The notes under the pieces are model-generated. The model was not told the DNA's origin. It was given only the letters and a program-made list of their open reading frames with translations, and ran no database searches. Positions 24,035 through 32,203 of a stretch of 64,000 bases of DNA are shown in pieces. Source of the DNA: RYN-230 sp963814645 (GTDB lineage: Bacteria > Actinomycetota > Actinomycetes > Streptosporangiales > Streptosporangiaceae); contig CAWFDX010000015.1 in assembly GCA_963814645.1 (NCBI GenBank), positions 434,001 through 498,000 on the forward strand. Direction: 5' to 3'. Made by a program: the position numbers and the translations under genes. Each line of letters starts with the position of its first letter. The first letter of the stretch is position 1.

Positions 24035-25246
24035 TCAGTGCGCTCCGCTGAGCAGCTTGCCCATCCGGCTGATCCCCTCGGCCAGATCGTCGTCGCCCAG
24101 CGCGCAGGACAGCCGGAAGTACCCGGGCGTGCCGAACGCCTCGCCCGGCACCACCGCCACATCCGCGTGGTCCAGGATGACCTCGGCCAGCTCAGCCGAT
24201 GTCTGCGGGCGCTGGCCGGCCAGCTCCTTGCCGAGCACTCCGTTAACCGACGGATAGCAGTAGAACGCCCCTTCCGGCAGCGGGCAGACCACGCCGGGAA
24301 TCTCGTTCAGCATGCTGGTCATCGTCTGGCGCCGGCGGTCGAACGCGGCCCGCATCTCGGCCACCGCGGACAGGTCACCGGACACAGCCGCGAGCGCCGC
24401 CGCCTGCGCCACGTTGGACACGTTGGAGGTGGCGTGCGACTGCAGGTTGGTGGCTGCCTTGATCACGTCGGCCGGGCCGATCATCCAGCCGACCCGCCAG
24501 CCGGTCATCGCGTACGTCTTGGCCACGCCGTTCAGCACCACGCAGGTGTCCGCGATCTCCGGCGCCATGACCGGGATGGAGGAGAACGTGGCGTCGCCGT
24601 AGACCAGGTGCTGGTAGATCTCGTCGGTGACCACCCACAGCCCATTGGCCACGGCCCACTGGCCGATCTCGGCCACCTGGTCCGGCGGGTAGACCGCGCC
24701 GGTCGGGTTGGACGGGGACACGAACATCAGCAGCTTGGTGCGTGGCGTGCGGGCCGCTTCCAGGTCGGCTACGGACACCCGGTAGCCGGTCCGCTCGTCG
24801 GCCAGCACCGGCACCGGTACGCCGCCCGCCAGCTGGATCGCCTCCGGGTAGGTGGTCCAGTACGGCGTGGGCAGCAGCACCTCGTCGCCCGGGTCGAGCA
24901 GCGTTGCGAACGTCTGGTACACCGCGAACTTGCCGCCGTTGGTGATCAGCACCTGGCTCGCTTTGACCTGGTAACCGGAGTCGCGCGCGGTCGCCGCCGC
25001 GACCGCCTCGCGGAGCTCGGGCAGCCCGGGGGTGGGCGTGTACTTGTGAAACCGCGGCTCGGCGCAGGCCCGCTGCGCGGCCTCGACGATGTAGCCAGGG
25101 GTCGGGAAGTCGGGCTCGCCCGCCCCGAACCCGATGACCGGCCGGCCCGCCGCCTTGAGCGCTTTCGCCTTCGAGTCCACGGCCAGGGTGGCCGACTCGG
25201 CGATGGCGGAGACACGGGCGGAGATGCGTGGGTGGGCTGAAGTCAT
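24035..25246 (-). CDS. aspC: Pyridoxal phosphate-dependent aspartate aminotransferase
   Basis: The 403-residue class I aminotransferase shows VIGFGAGEPDFPTPGYI, YTPTPGLPELREAVA, ITNGGKFAVYQTFATLLDPGDEV, FVSPSNPTGAVYP, DEIYQHLVYGD and the PLP-lysine motif NGVAKTYAMTGWRVGW. It should interconvert aspartate and oxaloacetate (or prephenate/arogenate in some actinobacteria) with glutamate. An ATG is used as start; the longer frame upstream reads through the intergenic region. Actinobacteria keep this gene directly beside tRNA-Trp and secE, and it is divergent from them here as expected. Confidence 0.9.
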   Translation of the reverse strand: MTSAHPRISARVSAIAESATLAVDSKAKALKAAGRPVIGFGAGEPDFPTPGYIVEAAQRACAEPRFHKYTPTPGLPELREAVAAATARDSGYQVKASQVLITNGGKFAVYQTFATLLDPGDEVLLPTPYWTTYPEAIQLAGGVPVPVLADERTGYRVSVADLEAARTPRTKLLMFVSPSNPTGAVYPPDQVAEIGQWAVANGLWVVTDEIYQHLVYGDATFSSIPVMAPEIADTCVVLNGVAKTYAMTGWRVGWMIGPADVIKAATNLQSHATSNVSNVAQAAALAAVSGDLSAVAEMRAAFDRRRQTMTSMLNEIPGVVCPLPEGAFYCYPSVNGVLGKELAGQRPQTSAELAEVILDHADVAVVPGEAFGTPGYFRLSCALGDDDLAEGISRMGKLLSGAH

Positions 25247-25343
25247 GCCCCCATGGTCGCACCTCACCGATAGTGACCGCACCGCGATTACCTGGCGCCC
25301 CATCCGGGACCAGACAACAGATTTCATCGCTTACCCGGCATGG

Positions 25344-25373
25344 TTCGACGGCGGGCCTGTGGCAACGTAGACT
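25344..25373 (+). promoter_or_regulatory. Promoter of tRNA-Trp / secE / nusG unit
   Basis: TTCGAC (25344-25349) and TAGACT (25368-25373) are separated by 18 bp and lie about 85 bp before the tRNA-Trp. This fits the actinobacterial housekeeping sigma consensus well (TTGAC / TAnnnT). It probably drives tRNA-Trp and the secE-nusG genes together. Confidence 0.55.
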
Positions 25374-25457
25374 TCATCAACCGGTGGTGGTCCACCCGGT
25401 GACGGCTGCGCCCGTGAGGCAACGGCAGGCGGTTCCGGGCGGCGCCCAGGTAAGCAG

Positions 25458-25531
25458 AGGGCAGTAGCTCAATTGGCTAGAGTCCCGGTCTCCAAAACCG
25501 GTGGTTGGGGGTTCGAGTCCCTCCTGCCCTG
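25458..25531 (+). tRNA. tRNA-Trp (anticodon CCA)
   Basis: The cloverleaf is clear: acceptor AGGGCAG/CTGCCCT, D-stem GCTC/GAGT with one G-U, anticodon stem CCGGT/ACCGG around CTCCAAA with the anticodon at 25492-25494, and a T-arm GGGGG-TTCGAGT-CCCTC-type stem. The discriminator is G and no CCA is encoded. Its place just before secE is conserved among actinobacteria. Confidence 0.95.
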
Positions 25532-25605
25532 CGTAAGCGGCCCGCGCCCCGGCGTGGGCTGGTGGTATCAGCTGGTACACCAATCAGCGTTGTTCAGGTG
25601 AGGAC

Positions 25606-25854
25606 ATGGCGACTCAGACGCGTGGTGAGGTCACCAAGGGCGGGGCCAAGCCCGGGCCGGCTAAGGACAGCCGGACCACTCCCTCGCTCTTCGTCCGTCA
25701 GGTCGTCGCCGAACTGCGCAAGGTGATCTGGCCGACCCGCCATGAACTGATCACCTACACGACCGTGGCGCTGACCTTTGTAATCGTCATGGCGGTGATC
25801 GTGTCGCTGCTGGACCTCGGCTTCTACCACCTGGTGACCGCGGTCCTGGGCTGA
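25606..25854 (+). CDS. secE: Preprotein translocase subunit SecE
   Basis: The 82-residue protein has a polar N-terminus, then FVRQVVAELRKVIWPTRHEL, the conserved amphipathic helix and hinge of SecE. One membrane span follows (TYTTVALTFVIVMAVIVSLLDL). SecE clamps SecY in the SecYEG channel; SecY is encoded 36 kb downstream in this window. It sits between tRNA-Trp and nusG as in most actinobacteria. A GGTGAGGAC site precedes the ATG. There are no oddities: the short single-span form is normal outside the enterics. Confidence 0.95.
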   Translation: MATQTRGEVTKGGAKPGPAKDSRTTPSLFVRQVVAELRKVIWPTRHELITYTTVALTFVIVMAVIVSLLDLGFYHLVTAVLG

Positions 25855-25998
25855 GCGGCCTGGGCGGCTGCGCCAGGGGTGCCAAGTGCCGGGGACGGCA
25901 TCGCCGGCTGGTCCTGGTGCTGGGGTCCAGGACAGGGCCGGAACCAGGGTTAGGCCGGGAATGCGCCGCCAGCCACGAGCGGAAGAGAAAGAGTTATC

Positions 25999-26862
25999 GT
26001 GTCCGAGTTCCAAGTGCACGTCAGTGATCAGGCCGACGACCTGACCGACGCGGCTGCCACGCCCGACGAAGCGACTACGCCCGACGAAGCGACTACGCCC
26101 GACGAGGCGGCCGCCAGCTCAGCCGAGGCTGCGACGGAGGCGGCCGCTGGAGACGACGCCGACGCCGACGTCGCCGCTGAGGCTGACGTGGCCGAAGCTG
26201 ACGCGGCTGAGGACGAAGCGATCGAGGCTGAGGCGGTCGAGGCTGAGGACGAGGCGGACGGCGTCGCGGTCGAGGACGACGACCCGGTCGCGGCGTTCAA
26301 GGCGGAACTGCGGCTGCAGCCGGGTGACTGGTATGTGGTGCACTCCTACGCCGGGTACGAGAACCGGGTCAAGGCCAACCTGGAGAGCCGCACCCAGTCG
26401 CTGAACATGGAGGACTACATCTTCCAGATCGAGGTCCCGGTGCACGAGGTGACCGAGATCAAGGGCGGCAAGCGGCAGCAGGTCTCGGAGAAGGTGCTGC
26501 CCGGTTACATCCTGGTCCGGATGGACCTGACCGACGAGTCCTGGGCCGCGGTGCGGAACACCCCCGGGGTGACCGGCTTCGTCGGCCTGTCCAGCCGGCC
26601 GTCGCCGCTCAGCCTGGACGAGGTGGCCTCGCTGCTCGCCCCCGAGCCGGAGCAGAAGGCGGCGTCGCCCGCCGAGGTGCGCCGGTCTTCGGTGGAATAC
26701 GAGCCGGGCGAATCCGTTACGGTGATGGACGGCCCGTTCGCCACCCTCCCTGCCACGGTGAACGAGGTCAACCCGGACACCCAGAAGCTCAAGGTGCTCG
26801 TCTCCATCTTCGGCCGGGAGACCCCGGTCGAGCTTTCTTTCGATCAGGTCGCCAAGATCTGA
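25999..26862 (+). CDS. nusG: Transcription termination/antitermination protein NusG with acidic N-terminal extension
   Basis: At 287 residues this is longer than enteric NusG (181). Residues 1 to about 95 form a very acidic, Ala/Asp/Glu-rich extension with TTPDEA repeats. The NGN domain follows (WYVVHSYAGYENRVKANLESR, through VLPGYILVRMDLTDESWAAVRNTPGVTGFVG). A short linker leads to the KOW domain near the end (GESVTVMDGPFATLPATVNEV, KLKVLVSIFGRETPVELSF). NusG binds RNA polymerase, affects pausing and couples to Rho or the ribosome. Acidic extensions occur in other actinobacteria, but this one holds 18-bp repeats. It lies in the secE-nusG-rplK order. Confidence 0.95.
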   Translation: MSEFQVHVSDQADDLTDAAATPDEATTPDEATTPDEAAASSAEAATEAAAGDDADADVAAEADVAEADAAEDEAIEAEAVEAEDEADGVAVEDDDPVAAFKAELRLQPGDWYVVHSYAGYENRVKANLESRTQSLNMEDYIFQIEVPVHEVTEIKGGKRQQVSEKVLPGYILVRMDLTDESWAAVRNTPGVTGFVGLSSRPSPLSLDEVASLLAPEPEQKAASPAEVRRSSVEYEPGESVTVMDGPFATLPATVNEVNPDTQKLKVLVSIFGRETPVELSFDQVAKI

Positions 26863-26901
26863 TCCGCATCACGCCCAGGTAAGGAACAGGAACCCGAACA
26901 G

Positions 26902-27336
26902 ATGGCCCCACGCAAGAAGAAGATCGCTGCGGTTGTCAAGGTGCAGCTGCAGGCGGGCGCGGCCACCCCGGCCCCGCCGGTCGGTACCGCGCTTGGCCCG
27001 CACGGCGTAAACATCATGGACTTCTGCCGGCAGTACAACGCCGCGACGGAGTCCCAGCGGGGCAACGTCGTCCCGGTGGAGATCACGATCTACGAGGATC
27101 GCTCGTTCTCCTTCGTGACCAAGACCCCGCCCGCCGCCGAGCTGCTGAAGAAGGCCGCTGGTGTGGCCAAGGGCAGCGGCGAGCCGCTGACCACCAAGGT
27201 CGGCTCGGTGACCATGGCCCAGGTCCGCCAGATCGCGGAGACCAAGATGCCCGACCTCAACGCGACCAGCATCGAGGCGGCCGAGAAGATCATCGCCGGC
27301 ACGGCCCGGTCGATGGGGCTCACCGTCAACGGCTGA
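26902..27336 (+). CDS. rplK: 50S ribosomal protein L11
   Basis: The 144-residue L11 has the N-terminal KVQLQAGAATPAPPVGTALGPHG domain, whose Pro residues contact thiostrepton at the GTPase centre, and the C-terminal rRNA-binding domain (KKAAGVAKGSGEP through GTARSMGLTVNG). With 23S rRNA helices 43-44 it forms the stalk base and takes part in stringent-response activation of RelA. It starts after a GGAAC-AGGAACCC region, 39 bp downstream of nusG, and is followed by rplA. The N-terminal proline switch (PAPPVG) is intact, so thiopeptide sensitivity is expected unless a methylase is present. Confidence 0.96.
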   Translation: MAPRKKKIAAVVKVQLQAGAATPAPPVGTALGPHGVNIMDFCRQYNAATESQRGNVVPVEITIYEDRSFSFVTKTPPAAELLKKAAGVAKGSGEPLTTKVGSVTMAQVRQIAETKMPDLNATSIEAAEKIIAGTARSMGLTVNG

Positions 27337-27409
27337 GCCGGACACTAGTGGCAGGGCCACGCGCTGGCCCACCGACCACGACCTCCACAGCGCAACCAAG
27401 GAGATAGCA

Positions 27410-28135
27410 ATGAAGCGCAGTAAGGCCTACCGTCAGGCCGCCGAGCTGATCGACCCGGACCGGCTGTACAGCCCGGCCGAGGCGGTCAACCTGGCCAAAG
27501 AGACGGCCAAGACCAAGTTCGACCCCACCGTCGAGGTCGCCCTGCGGCTCGGCGTGGACCCACGCAAGGCGGACCAGATGGTCCGCGGCACGGTCAACCT
27601 GCCCAACGGGACCGGCAAGACGGCCCGGGTGCTGGTGTTCGCCACCGGGGACCGGGCCGAGCAGGCCCGCGAGGCCGGCGCGGACTATGTCGGCTCGGAC
27701 GACCTGATCGAGCGCATCCAGGGCGGGTTCCTGGACTTCGACGCCGTCGTCGCCACCCCCGACCTGATGGGCAAGGTCGGCCGGCTGGGCCGGGTGCTCG
27801 GCCCGCGCGGCCTGATGCCCAACCCGAAGACCGGCACGGTCACCCCGGACGTGGCCAGGGCCGTCACCGAGATCAAGGGCGGGAAGATCGAGTTCCGGGT
27901 GGACCGGCACGGCAACCTGCACTTCGTGATCGGCAAGGCGTCCTTCCCGGCCAACGCGCTGGTGCAGAACTACGCGGCCGCGCTGGACGAGGTGCTCCGG
28001 CTCAAGCCGTCCGCGGCCAAGGGCCGGTACATCAGGAAGGTCGCGATGACCACCAGCATGGGCCCGGCCATCCACGTGGACCCGGCCAAGACCCGTGGCC
28101 TCACCGAGGAGCTCGAAGAGGCCGCCGCCAGCTGA
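27410..28135 (+). CDS. rplA: 50S ribosomal protein L1
   Basis: The 241-residue L1 begins KRSKAYRQAAELIDPDRLYS and contains the FDPTVEVALRLGVDPRKADQ, GSDDLIERIQGGFLDFD, LGRVLGPRGLMPNPKTGTV and KIEFRVDRHGNLHF blocks. It binds the L1 stalk of 23S rRNA and, in many bacteria, represses its own rplKA message. The 73-bp gap to rplK holds an AAGGAG just before the ATG. It is the last gene before the mobile-element nest: in most actinobacteria rplJ follows closely, but here it lies 7.6 kb away behind insertion sequences. Confidence 0.96.
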   Translation: MKRSKAYRQAAELIDPDRLYSPAEAVNLAKETAKTKFDPTVEVALRLGVDPRKADQMVRGTVNLPNGTGKTARVLVFATGDRAEQAREAGADYVGSDDLIERIQGGFLDFDAVVATPDLMGKVGRLGRVLGPRGLMPNPKTGTVTPDVARAVTEIKGGKIEFRVDRHGNLHFVIGKASFPANALVQNYAAALDEVLRLKPSAAKGRYIRKVAMTTSMGPAIHVDPAKTRGLTEELEEAAAS

Positions 28136-28155
28136 CCCGCTCAGCTACCAGCCCC

Positions 28156-28201
28156 GCAAGCCCGCCCCACCGCGCCAGCCGGTCGGCTAGGGCGGGCTTG
28201 C
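28156..28201 (+). terminator. Terminator hairpin after rplA
   Basis: GCAAGCCCGCCC (28156-28167) and GGGCGGGCTTGC (28190-28201) form a perfect 12-bp stem with a 22-base loop that can fold further. No T-run follows, as is usual in high-GC actinobacteria. It lies 20 bp after the rplA stop and should end the secE-nusG-rplKA transcript. Confidence 0.7.
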
Positions 28202-28476
28202 TGCTGTGACGCCCCGCCCAGCTGGCCTCGGCGGCGAGACTTCGTGCGCGTGGCTGAAGCATTCACGCGGTCTGGTGCCAATACCGCTGACTTAAGGCCA
28301 TCGTGGGACACCGGCCACAGGCGCGGCTGGCGACTCCTCACGTGTTTGGACCGCTAGAACCGGGACAAATCGGACGATGAACGCACCAGATCCGTGAAGA
28401 GTCACCTCAGCCCGTGATCAGTGTGGCTAATGGGACCGGAGTTGACAGGCAGGCCCGGTTGAGAACGTCCGGACCG
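28202..28476. other. Non-coding space between rplA terminator and mobile nest
   Basis: No open frame of note, no RNA gene and no repeat was found here. It is the remnant of the original rplA-rplJ intergenic region to the left of the ISAzo13-family insertion. Confidence 0.6.
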
Positions 28477-28494
28477 CTAAGGGCTCGCAGATTA

Positions 28495-29217
28495 TTAACA
28501 CGCTGGTTTGGCTTTCGGGGTCAGCTCGACTCCGTGAGCCGAGGCGTAGGCGGTCAGCTCGGCCAGGGTTTTGATCGGTGCTGGGGCTGGCTTGATCTGG
28601 TGGCCGTGCTGTTCCAGTAGTGGCCGGGTCTGGCGCTCTGCTTTGGCGATGGTGCCGGTCACGACGCCGAACAGCTCGGCGAGTTCGGGCCGGGGCAGCC
28701 GGAAACGCTGGTGCAGCACGGTGATCAGGATCTGCTCGGCGAGGGTGAGCGCGGGCGGGTGCCTGATGGCGGGCTTGCGGGTGGGCGGGCCGCCGCGGGC
28801 GATGTAGAGGGCGGCTTCGCGCTGGGCCTGGTAGGGGGTGGCCAGTGCGGCGATCAGCTGATCCCACTGGGCGGCGGTCAGGCCGGTCAGGGCCGGGTGC
28901 GCCCAGCCGGGGTGCTCGGGTTCGCGGGCGGGCGGCCGGGGCGGGGGCGGCGGGGCTGGCGGCTCGGGGCGCAGGGTGTAGTTCCAGTCGCCGTGCCAGC
29001 CGTGGCGGTTCAGGGGGAGGCAGGCCATCTGCTTGTCGCTGACCTTGACCCCGTCCGGGTAGCTGCCGGGGTCGAGTTCGGCGTGCACCCGTAACCCGGT
29101 GCGGGTAGTGGTGGCGGCGATGGTCTGCACGATGACCTCGTGGCTGGTCAGTGGCCGCCCCCGCCAGTTCATGGTGATATGGGAGAACAGCCGGTGCTCG
29201 ATCTTGTTCCATTTGGA
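28495..29217 (-). pseudogene. C-terminal fragment of ISAzo13-family transposase
   Basis: This segment codes 240 residues and a stop. It starts mid-gene with SKWNKIEHRLFSHITMNWRG, then LTSHEVIVQTIAATTTRTGL and DPGSYPDGVKVSDKQMACLP, ending the conserved DDE domain (the Glu of the triad is in KIEHRLF). The rest is a Pro-rich tail with a second helix-turn-helix-like region (LPRPELAELFGVVTGTIAKAE). It is cut at its 5' side by the IS4-family element exactly at the 10-bp target duplication. It cannot be expressed as a transposase, although an internal ATG would allow a 225-residue frame. Confidence 0.88.
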
Positions 29218-29227
29218 GGTGCCGGGC

Positions 29228-30664
29228 CAATGCCGTTGCTTGTCAGCTGCAAACTATCGTTTCGTGGCTAGCCAGCCGTGGGTGCATGATGCTGGGCATG
29301 CATCCGTGGACCGGGTTATCTGATGACGTGCGGCTGGGTGTGCTCACCGAGTGGGTGACCGCTGATCTGGTGGATGAGGTCCTGGCTGAATGCGGCAAGC
29401 GGGATCAGAGACCCGGGGCGCTTCCTGCCCGGTTCATGGTCTACTACGTGCTCGCTCTTGCCCTGTTCCAGCAGGACTCCTATGACGATGTCGCGGAGAA
29501 CCTGGTGGGAGCGCTGGAGGGGATGGACGAGGCGATTCCGAACAGGTCCTCGTTCACCCGGGCCCGGCAGCGGCTGGGTGCGGGGGTGATCGAGGCGGTG
29601 TTCCGCAGGCTGGCCGGGCCGGTGGCCCCGGCCAGCCTGGACGGCGCGTTCTACCGCGGGATGCGGGTGGCCGCGGTGGATGGGTTCGTGCTCGACGTGC
29701 CGGACACGCCGGCTAACCGGGCCGCGTTAGGCGGGCCGGTGGACGCCAGAGGTCAGCCTGCGGGGTTCCCCCAGGCCAGGGTGGTGACGTTGACCGAGAC
29801 CGGGACGCACTCGTCGGTCGACGCCAGCGTGGGCGGGTTTCGCGGCGGGGAGCCGGAACTGGCGATCGCGATGGCTGGCAGCGCGGCCGGGATGCTGGTG
29901 ATCATGGACCGGGGCTTTCCCGGGGTGGCGCTGTGGAAGGCGTATACGCAGGCCGGGGCGCATCTGCTGATCCGGGCACGGTCGAGCGTGGCCCGCCGCC
30001 CAGTGAAGATCCTGGACGACGGGACGTACCTGGCGCGGATGAACCTGGCCGGGCAGAAGGGCGCGCATCCCGGCGGGGTCCTGGTGCGGGTGATCGAATA
30101 CCGCGTCGACGGGGGCGAGGTCGTCAGGCTGCTGACCGATCTGATGGACCCCGTGGCCTTTCCCGCCGGTGAACTCGCCGCCCTCTACCATCAGCGCTGG
30201 GAAAGTGAATCTTCATTCCGGCAGGTCAAGACGTTCCAGCGCGGCCCGCAGGAAATCTTGCGGTCAGCGGACCCGGAGCTGGTACGTCAGGAGGCATGGG
30301 CGCATCTCGCGGTGCACCACTGCATGACCCGGATCATCATGCGGCTGGCCGGCGAGGAGCGGATCGACCCGGACCGCATCTCCTTCGTCAAGGTCCTCAA
30401 GCACGTGCGGCGCAGCGTCATCCGTCAATGTGCACAGACATCCGTGCAGATCAAGCAGTTCATCGCGGCGATGGCCGCGAAGGTCTGCCGCAAGCTCGAC
30501 AACGGCGTCAGGCGCTTGCGGGAGGCCGACCGGGCCCTCAAGCGCCCAGCCTCGAAGTACTCCTTCCGCAAGGCAGGCCAGGTCCGCCGTCCCACCCGCC
30601 GGGTGGCCGCCAAGGTGCTCACACTCCATCCCGCGATAGTTCAGTAAGTCAAGCAACGGCATTG
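29228..30664 (+). mobile_element. IS4-family insertion sequence (1437 bp) with 10-bp target duplication
   Basis: The ends are a perfect 15-bp inverted repeat, CAATGCCGTTGCTTG at 29228-29242 and its complement at 30650-30664, with AACTATCG matching again a little further in. GGTGCCGGGC is duplicated directly outside both ends (29218-29227 and 30665-30674), so boundaries are exact to the base. It carries one intact transposase and is inserted in the ISAzo13-family transposase gene. Perfect ends, target repeats and frame suggest a recent arrival. Confidence 0.95.
29286..30647 (+). CDS. IS4-family transposase
   Basis: The 453-residue DDE transposase of the IS4 type has an N-terminal DUF4372-like region (VYYVLALALFQQDSYDDVAENL, SSFTRARQRLG). 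The first catalytic Asp is in AAVDGFVLDVPDTPAN, the second in VIMDRGFPGVALW, and the Glu in the YREK-type motif YHQRWESESSFRQVK. The C-terminal region is basic. It moves its own element by cut-and-paste through hairpin intermediates. Starts at 29286, 29289 or 29298 are all in frame. The gene fills the element, ending 17 bp before its right end. Confidence 0.93.
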   Translation: MMLGMHPWTGLSDDVRLGVLTEWVTADLVDEVLAECGKRDQRPGALPARFMVYYVLALALFQQDSYDDVAENLVGALEGMDEAIPNRSSFTRARQRLGAGVIEAVFRRLAGPVAPASLDGAFYRGMRVAAVDGFVLDVPDTPANRAALGGPVDARGQPAGFPQARVVTLTETGTHSSVDASVGGFRGGEPELAIAMAGSAAGMLVIMDRGFPGVALWKAYTQAGAHLLIRARSSVARRPVKILDDGTYLARMNLAGQKGAHPGGVLVRVIEYRVDGGEVVRLLTDLMDPVAFPAGELAALYHQRWESESSFRQVKTFQRGPQEILRSADPELVRQEAWAHLAVHHCMTRIIMRLAGEERIDPDRISFVKVLKHVRRSVIRQCAQTSVQIKQFIAAMAAKVCRKLDNGVRRLREADRALKRPASKYSFRKAGQVRRPTRRVAAKVLTLHPAIVQ

Positions 30665-30877
30665 GGTGCCGGGCGGGAAGTGGCAGACGGTGATTTCCAG
30701 CCCGGTCTCCACGGCCAGGGCGGCCAGTTCGGCTTTCCACGCCCGGACGCGGTAGCCGTTGGAGCCGCCCGCGTCCGCGGTGACCAGCAGCTGCGACGCG
30801 CCCGGGTAGGCGGCTTTCCCCGCGCTGTTCCACCAGCGGCGGATCGATTCCACGGCGAAGGCGGCGGTGTCGTGGTC
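30665..30877 (-). pseudogene. Middle fragment of ISAzo13-family transposase
   Basis: This 71-codon piece reads DHDTAAFAVESIRRWW, then LLVTADAGGSNGYRVRAWK with the second catalytic Asp of the family, and ends CHFPPGT at the IS4 target site. It fits exactly between the other two fragments: upstream the N-terminal piece ends NVGT, downstream the C-terminal piece begins SKWNK. Both neighbouring insertions leave the frame unchanged. It has no start of its own. Confidence 0.88.
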
Positions 30878-30955
30878 GGTCTATTGACCGGACTACCTGG
30901 CGACTCGCCGGTGTCTTAACGCGCTGGCGGCTCATTGGCGGATACACCTGGTTGC

Positions 30956-32203
30956 ATGACGCCGGGAACCGAAGCAGAACGTGATGTCACGGCGATCCGA
31001 TTGCCGTGCTGGGGACGGGTAGTGCCGGCCGGGGGCGTGGTGGCCTGGCTGGTGGTGGACCAGGCTGGCGAGCCGGTGCAGCCGATCCTGCGGTTCCTGC
31101 GCGATTTCGTCGCCCGGGATAACCGGGCTGGCTCGGTGCGCAGCTACTGTTACGCGCTGCTGCGGTGGTGGCGGTGGCTGAGGGTGATCGAGGTCGAGTG
31201 GGACCAGGTCACCTCGGCCGAGGTGCGCGATTTCGTGCTGTGGCTCAGGCAGGCTGTCAAGCCCCGCCTGGCGGCCCGGACCGTTTCGGCGGCGACCGCG
31301 GGCACGGTCAACCCGGTCACGCGCAAGCAGTGCCTGGACGATTCCTACCAGCCGCGGACCGTGCAGCACGCCAACGCCGTCGTGCGGAGCTTCTATGAGT
31401 TCTGGATAGAGGCCGGTTCCGGTCCGCTGGTCAATCCGGTGGTCCTGGAGCGGCGGGGCGGGCGGGCGCACGCGCATCACAACCCGCTGGAGCCGTTCGG
31501 GGCCGGCGGCCGTATCCGCTACAACCCGAAGGTTCCCGGGCGACGCCGGCCCCGCGAGATCCCCGACGAGCAGTGGAAGGCGCTGTTCGGGGCGCTGGGC
31601 TCTGACCGGGACCGGGCGATCGTCGCCCTGGCCGTCAGCAACGGTGCCCGCGCCTCGGAAATTCTGGGCATCCGGGGAGTCGACCTGGACTGGGGTGATC
31701 AGCTGGTGCGGGTCTCGCGCAAGGGCAGCGGCGCGGCTCAGTGGCTGCCGGCCAGCCCGGAGGCGTTCGTCTGGATCCGCCTCTACCTGGCCGGGATCGG
31801 CCCGCTGGGGCCGGAGGAGCCGATCTGGCGGACCCTGCGCAGGCGCGCTGACGGCGGGAAGAGCCGCGGGCCGTTGAACTACGAGGCCCTGCGCGCGGTG
31901 TTCCGGCGGGTCAACGTCCTGCTGGGAGCCAACTACTCGGCGCACGACCTGCGGCACACATGCTCGCTGCGGATGGCCCGCGACGAGCACCTGTCGCTGC
32001 GTGACGTGCAGGTCATCCTCGGCCACGCGCACCTGAGCACGACCGCCGATGTCTATCTCGCCGAGGACGAGCAGAACGTGATCCGCCGTGTCTCGCAGTA
32101 CCTGACCGCACGCGACCAGCGCCAGCGCCAGCCCCCGCCACCAGCCGCCGCGGGCTACGACCCGGCCGACCTGGCGGTCCTGCTGGGCGGGATGACGCGA
32201 TGA
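30956..32203 (+). CDS. Tyrosine recombinase/integrase (TnpA-like) of two-gene element
   Basis: With an ATG start the protein has 415 residues; a TTG seven codons upstream is also open. The N-terminal core-binding domain contains SVRSYCYALLRWWRWL and WDQVTSAEVRDFVLWL. The catalytic domain shows the Arg in SNGARASEILG, the Lys in VSRKGSGAAQWLP, HDLRHTCSLRM (His and Arg), GHAHLSTTADVY (His and the nucleophile Tyr). All active residues are present. Tn554 TnpA-like proteins share this plan. Its stop overlaps the start of the second recombinase in ATGA, so both are made together. Confidence 0.87.
   Translation: MTPGTEAERDVTAIRLPCWGRVVPAGGVVAWLVVDQAGEPVQPILRFLRDFVARDNRAGSVRSYCYALLRWWRWLRVIEVEWDQVTSAEVRDFVLWLRQAVKPRLAARTVSAATAGTVNPVTRKQCLDDSYQPRTVQHANAVVRSFYEFWIEAGSGPLVNPVVLERRGGRAHAHHNPLEPFGAGGRIRYNPKVPGRRRPREIPDEQWKALFGALGSDRDRAIVALAVSNGARASEILGIRGVDLDWGDQLVRVSRKGSGAAQWLPASPEAFVWIRLYLAGIGPLGPEEPIWRTLRRRADGGKSRGPLNYEALRAVFRRVNVLLGANYSAHDLRHTCSLRMARDEHLSLRDVQVILGHAHLSTTADVYLAEDEQNVIRRVSQYLTARDQRQRQPPPPAAAGYDPADLAVLLGGMTR

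Noticed and set aside
28477..28490. A target-site duplication for the ISAzo13-family element
   Set aside because: Bases outside the two candidate ends do not form a direct repeat, so the ends remain approximate.
28427..29230. A 267-codon frame overlapping the ISAzo13 C-terminal fragment
   Set aside because: It is the neighbouring frame of the true transposase fragment; its Arg/Pro/His content has no homology pattern, while the other frame reads the conserved WNKIEHRLFSHI block.
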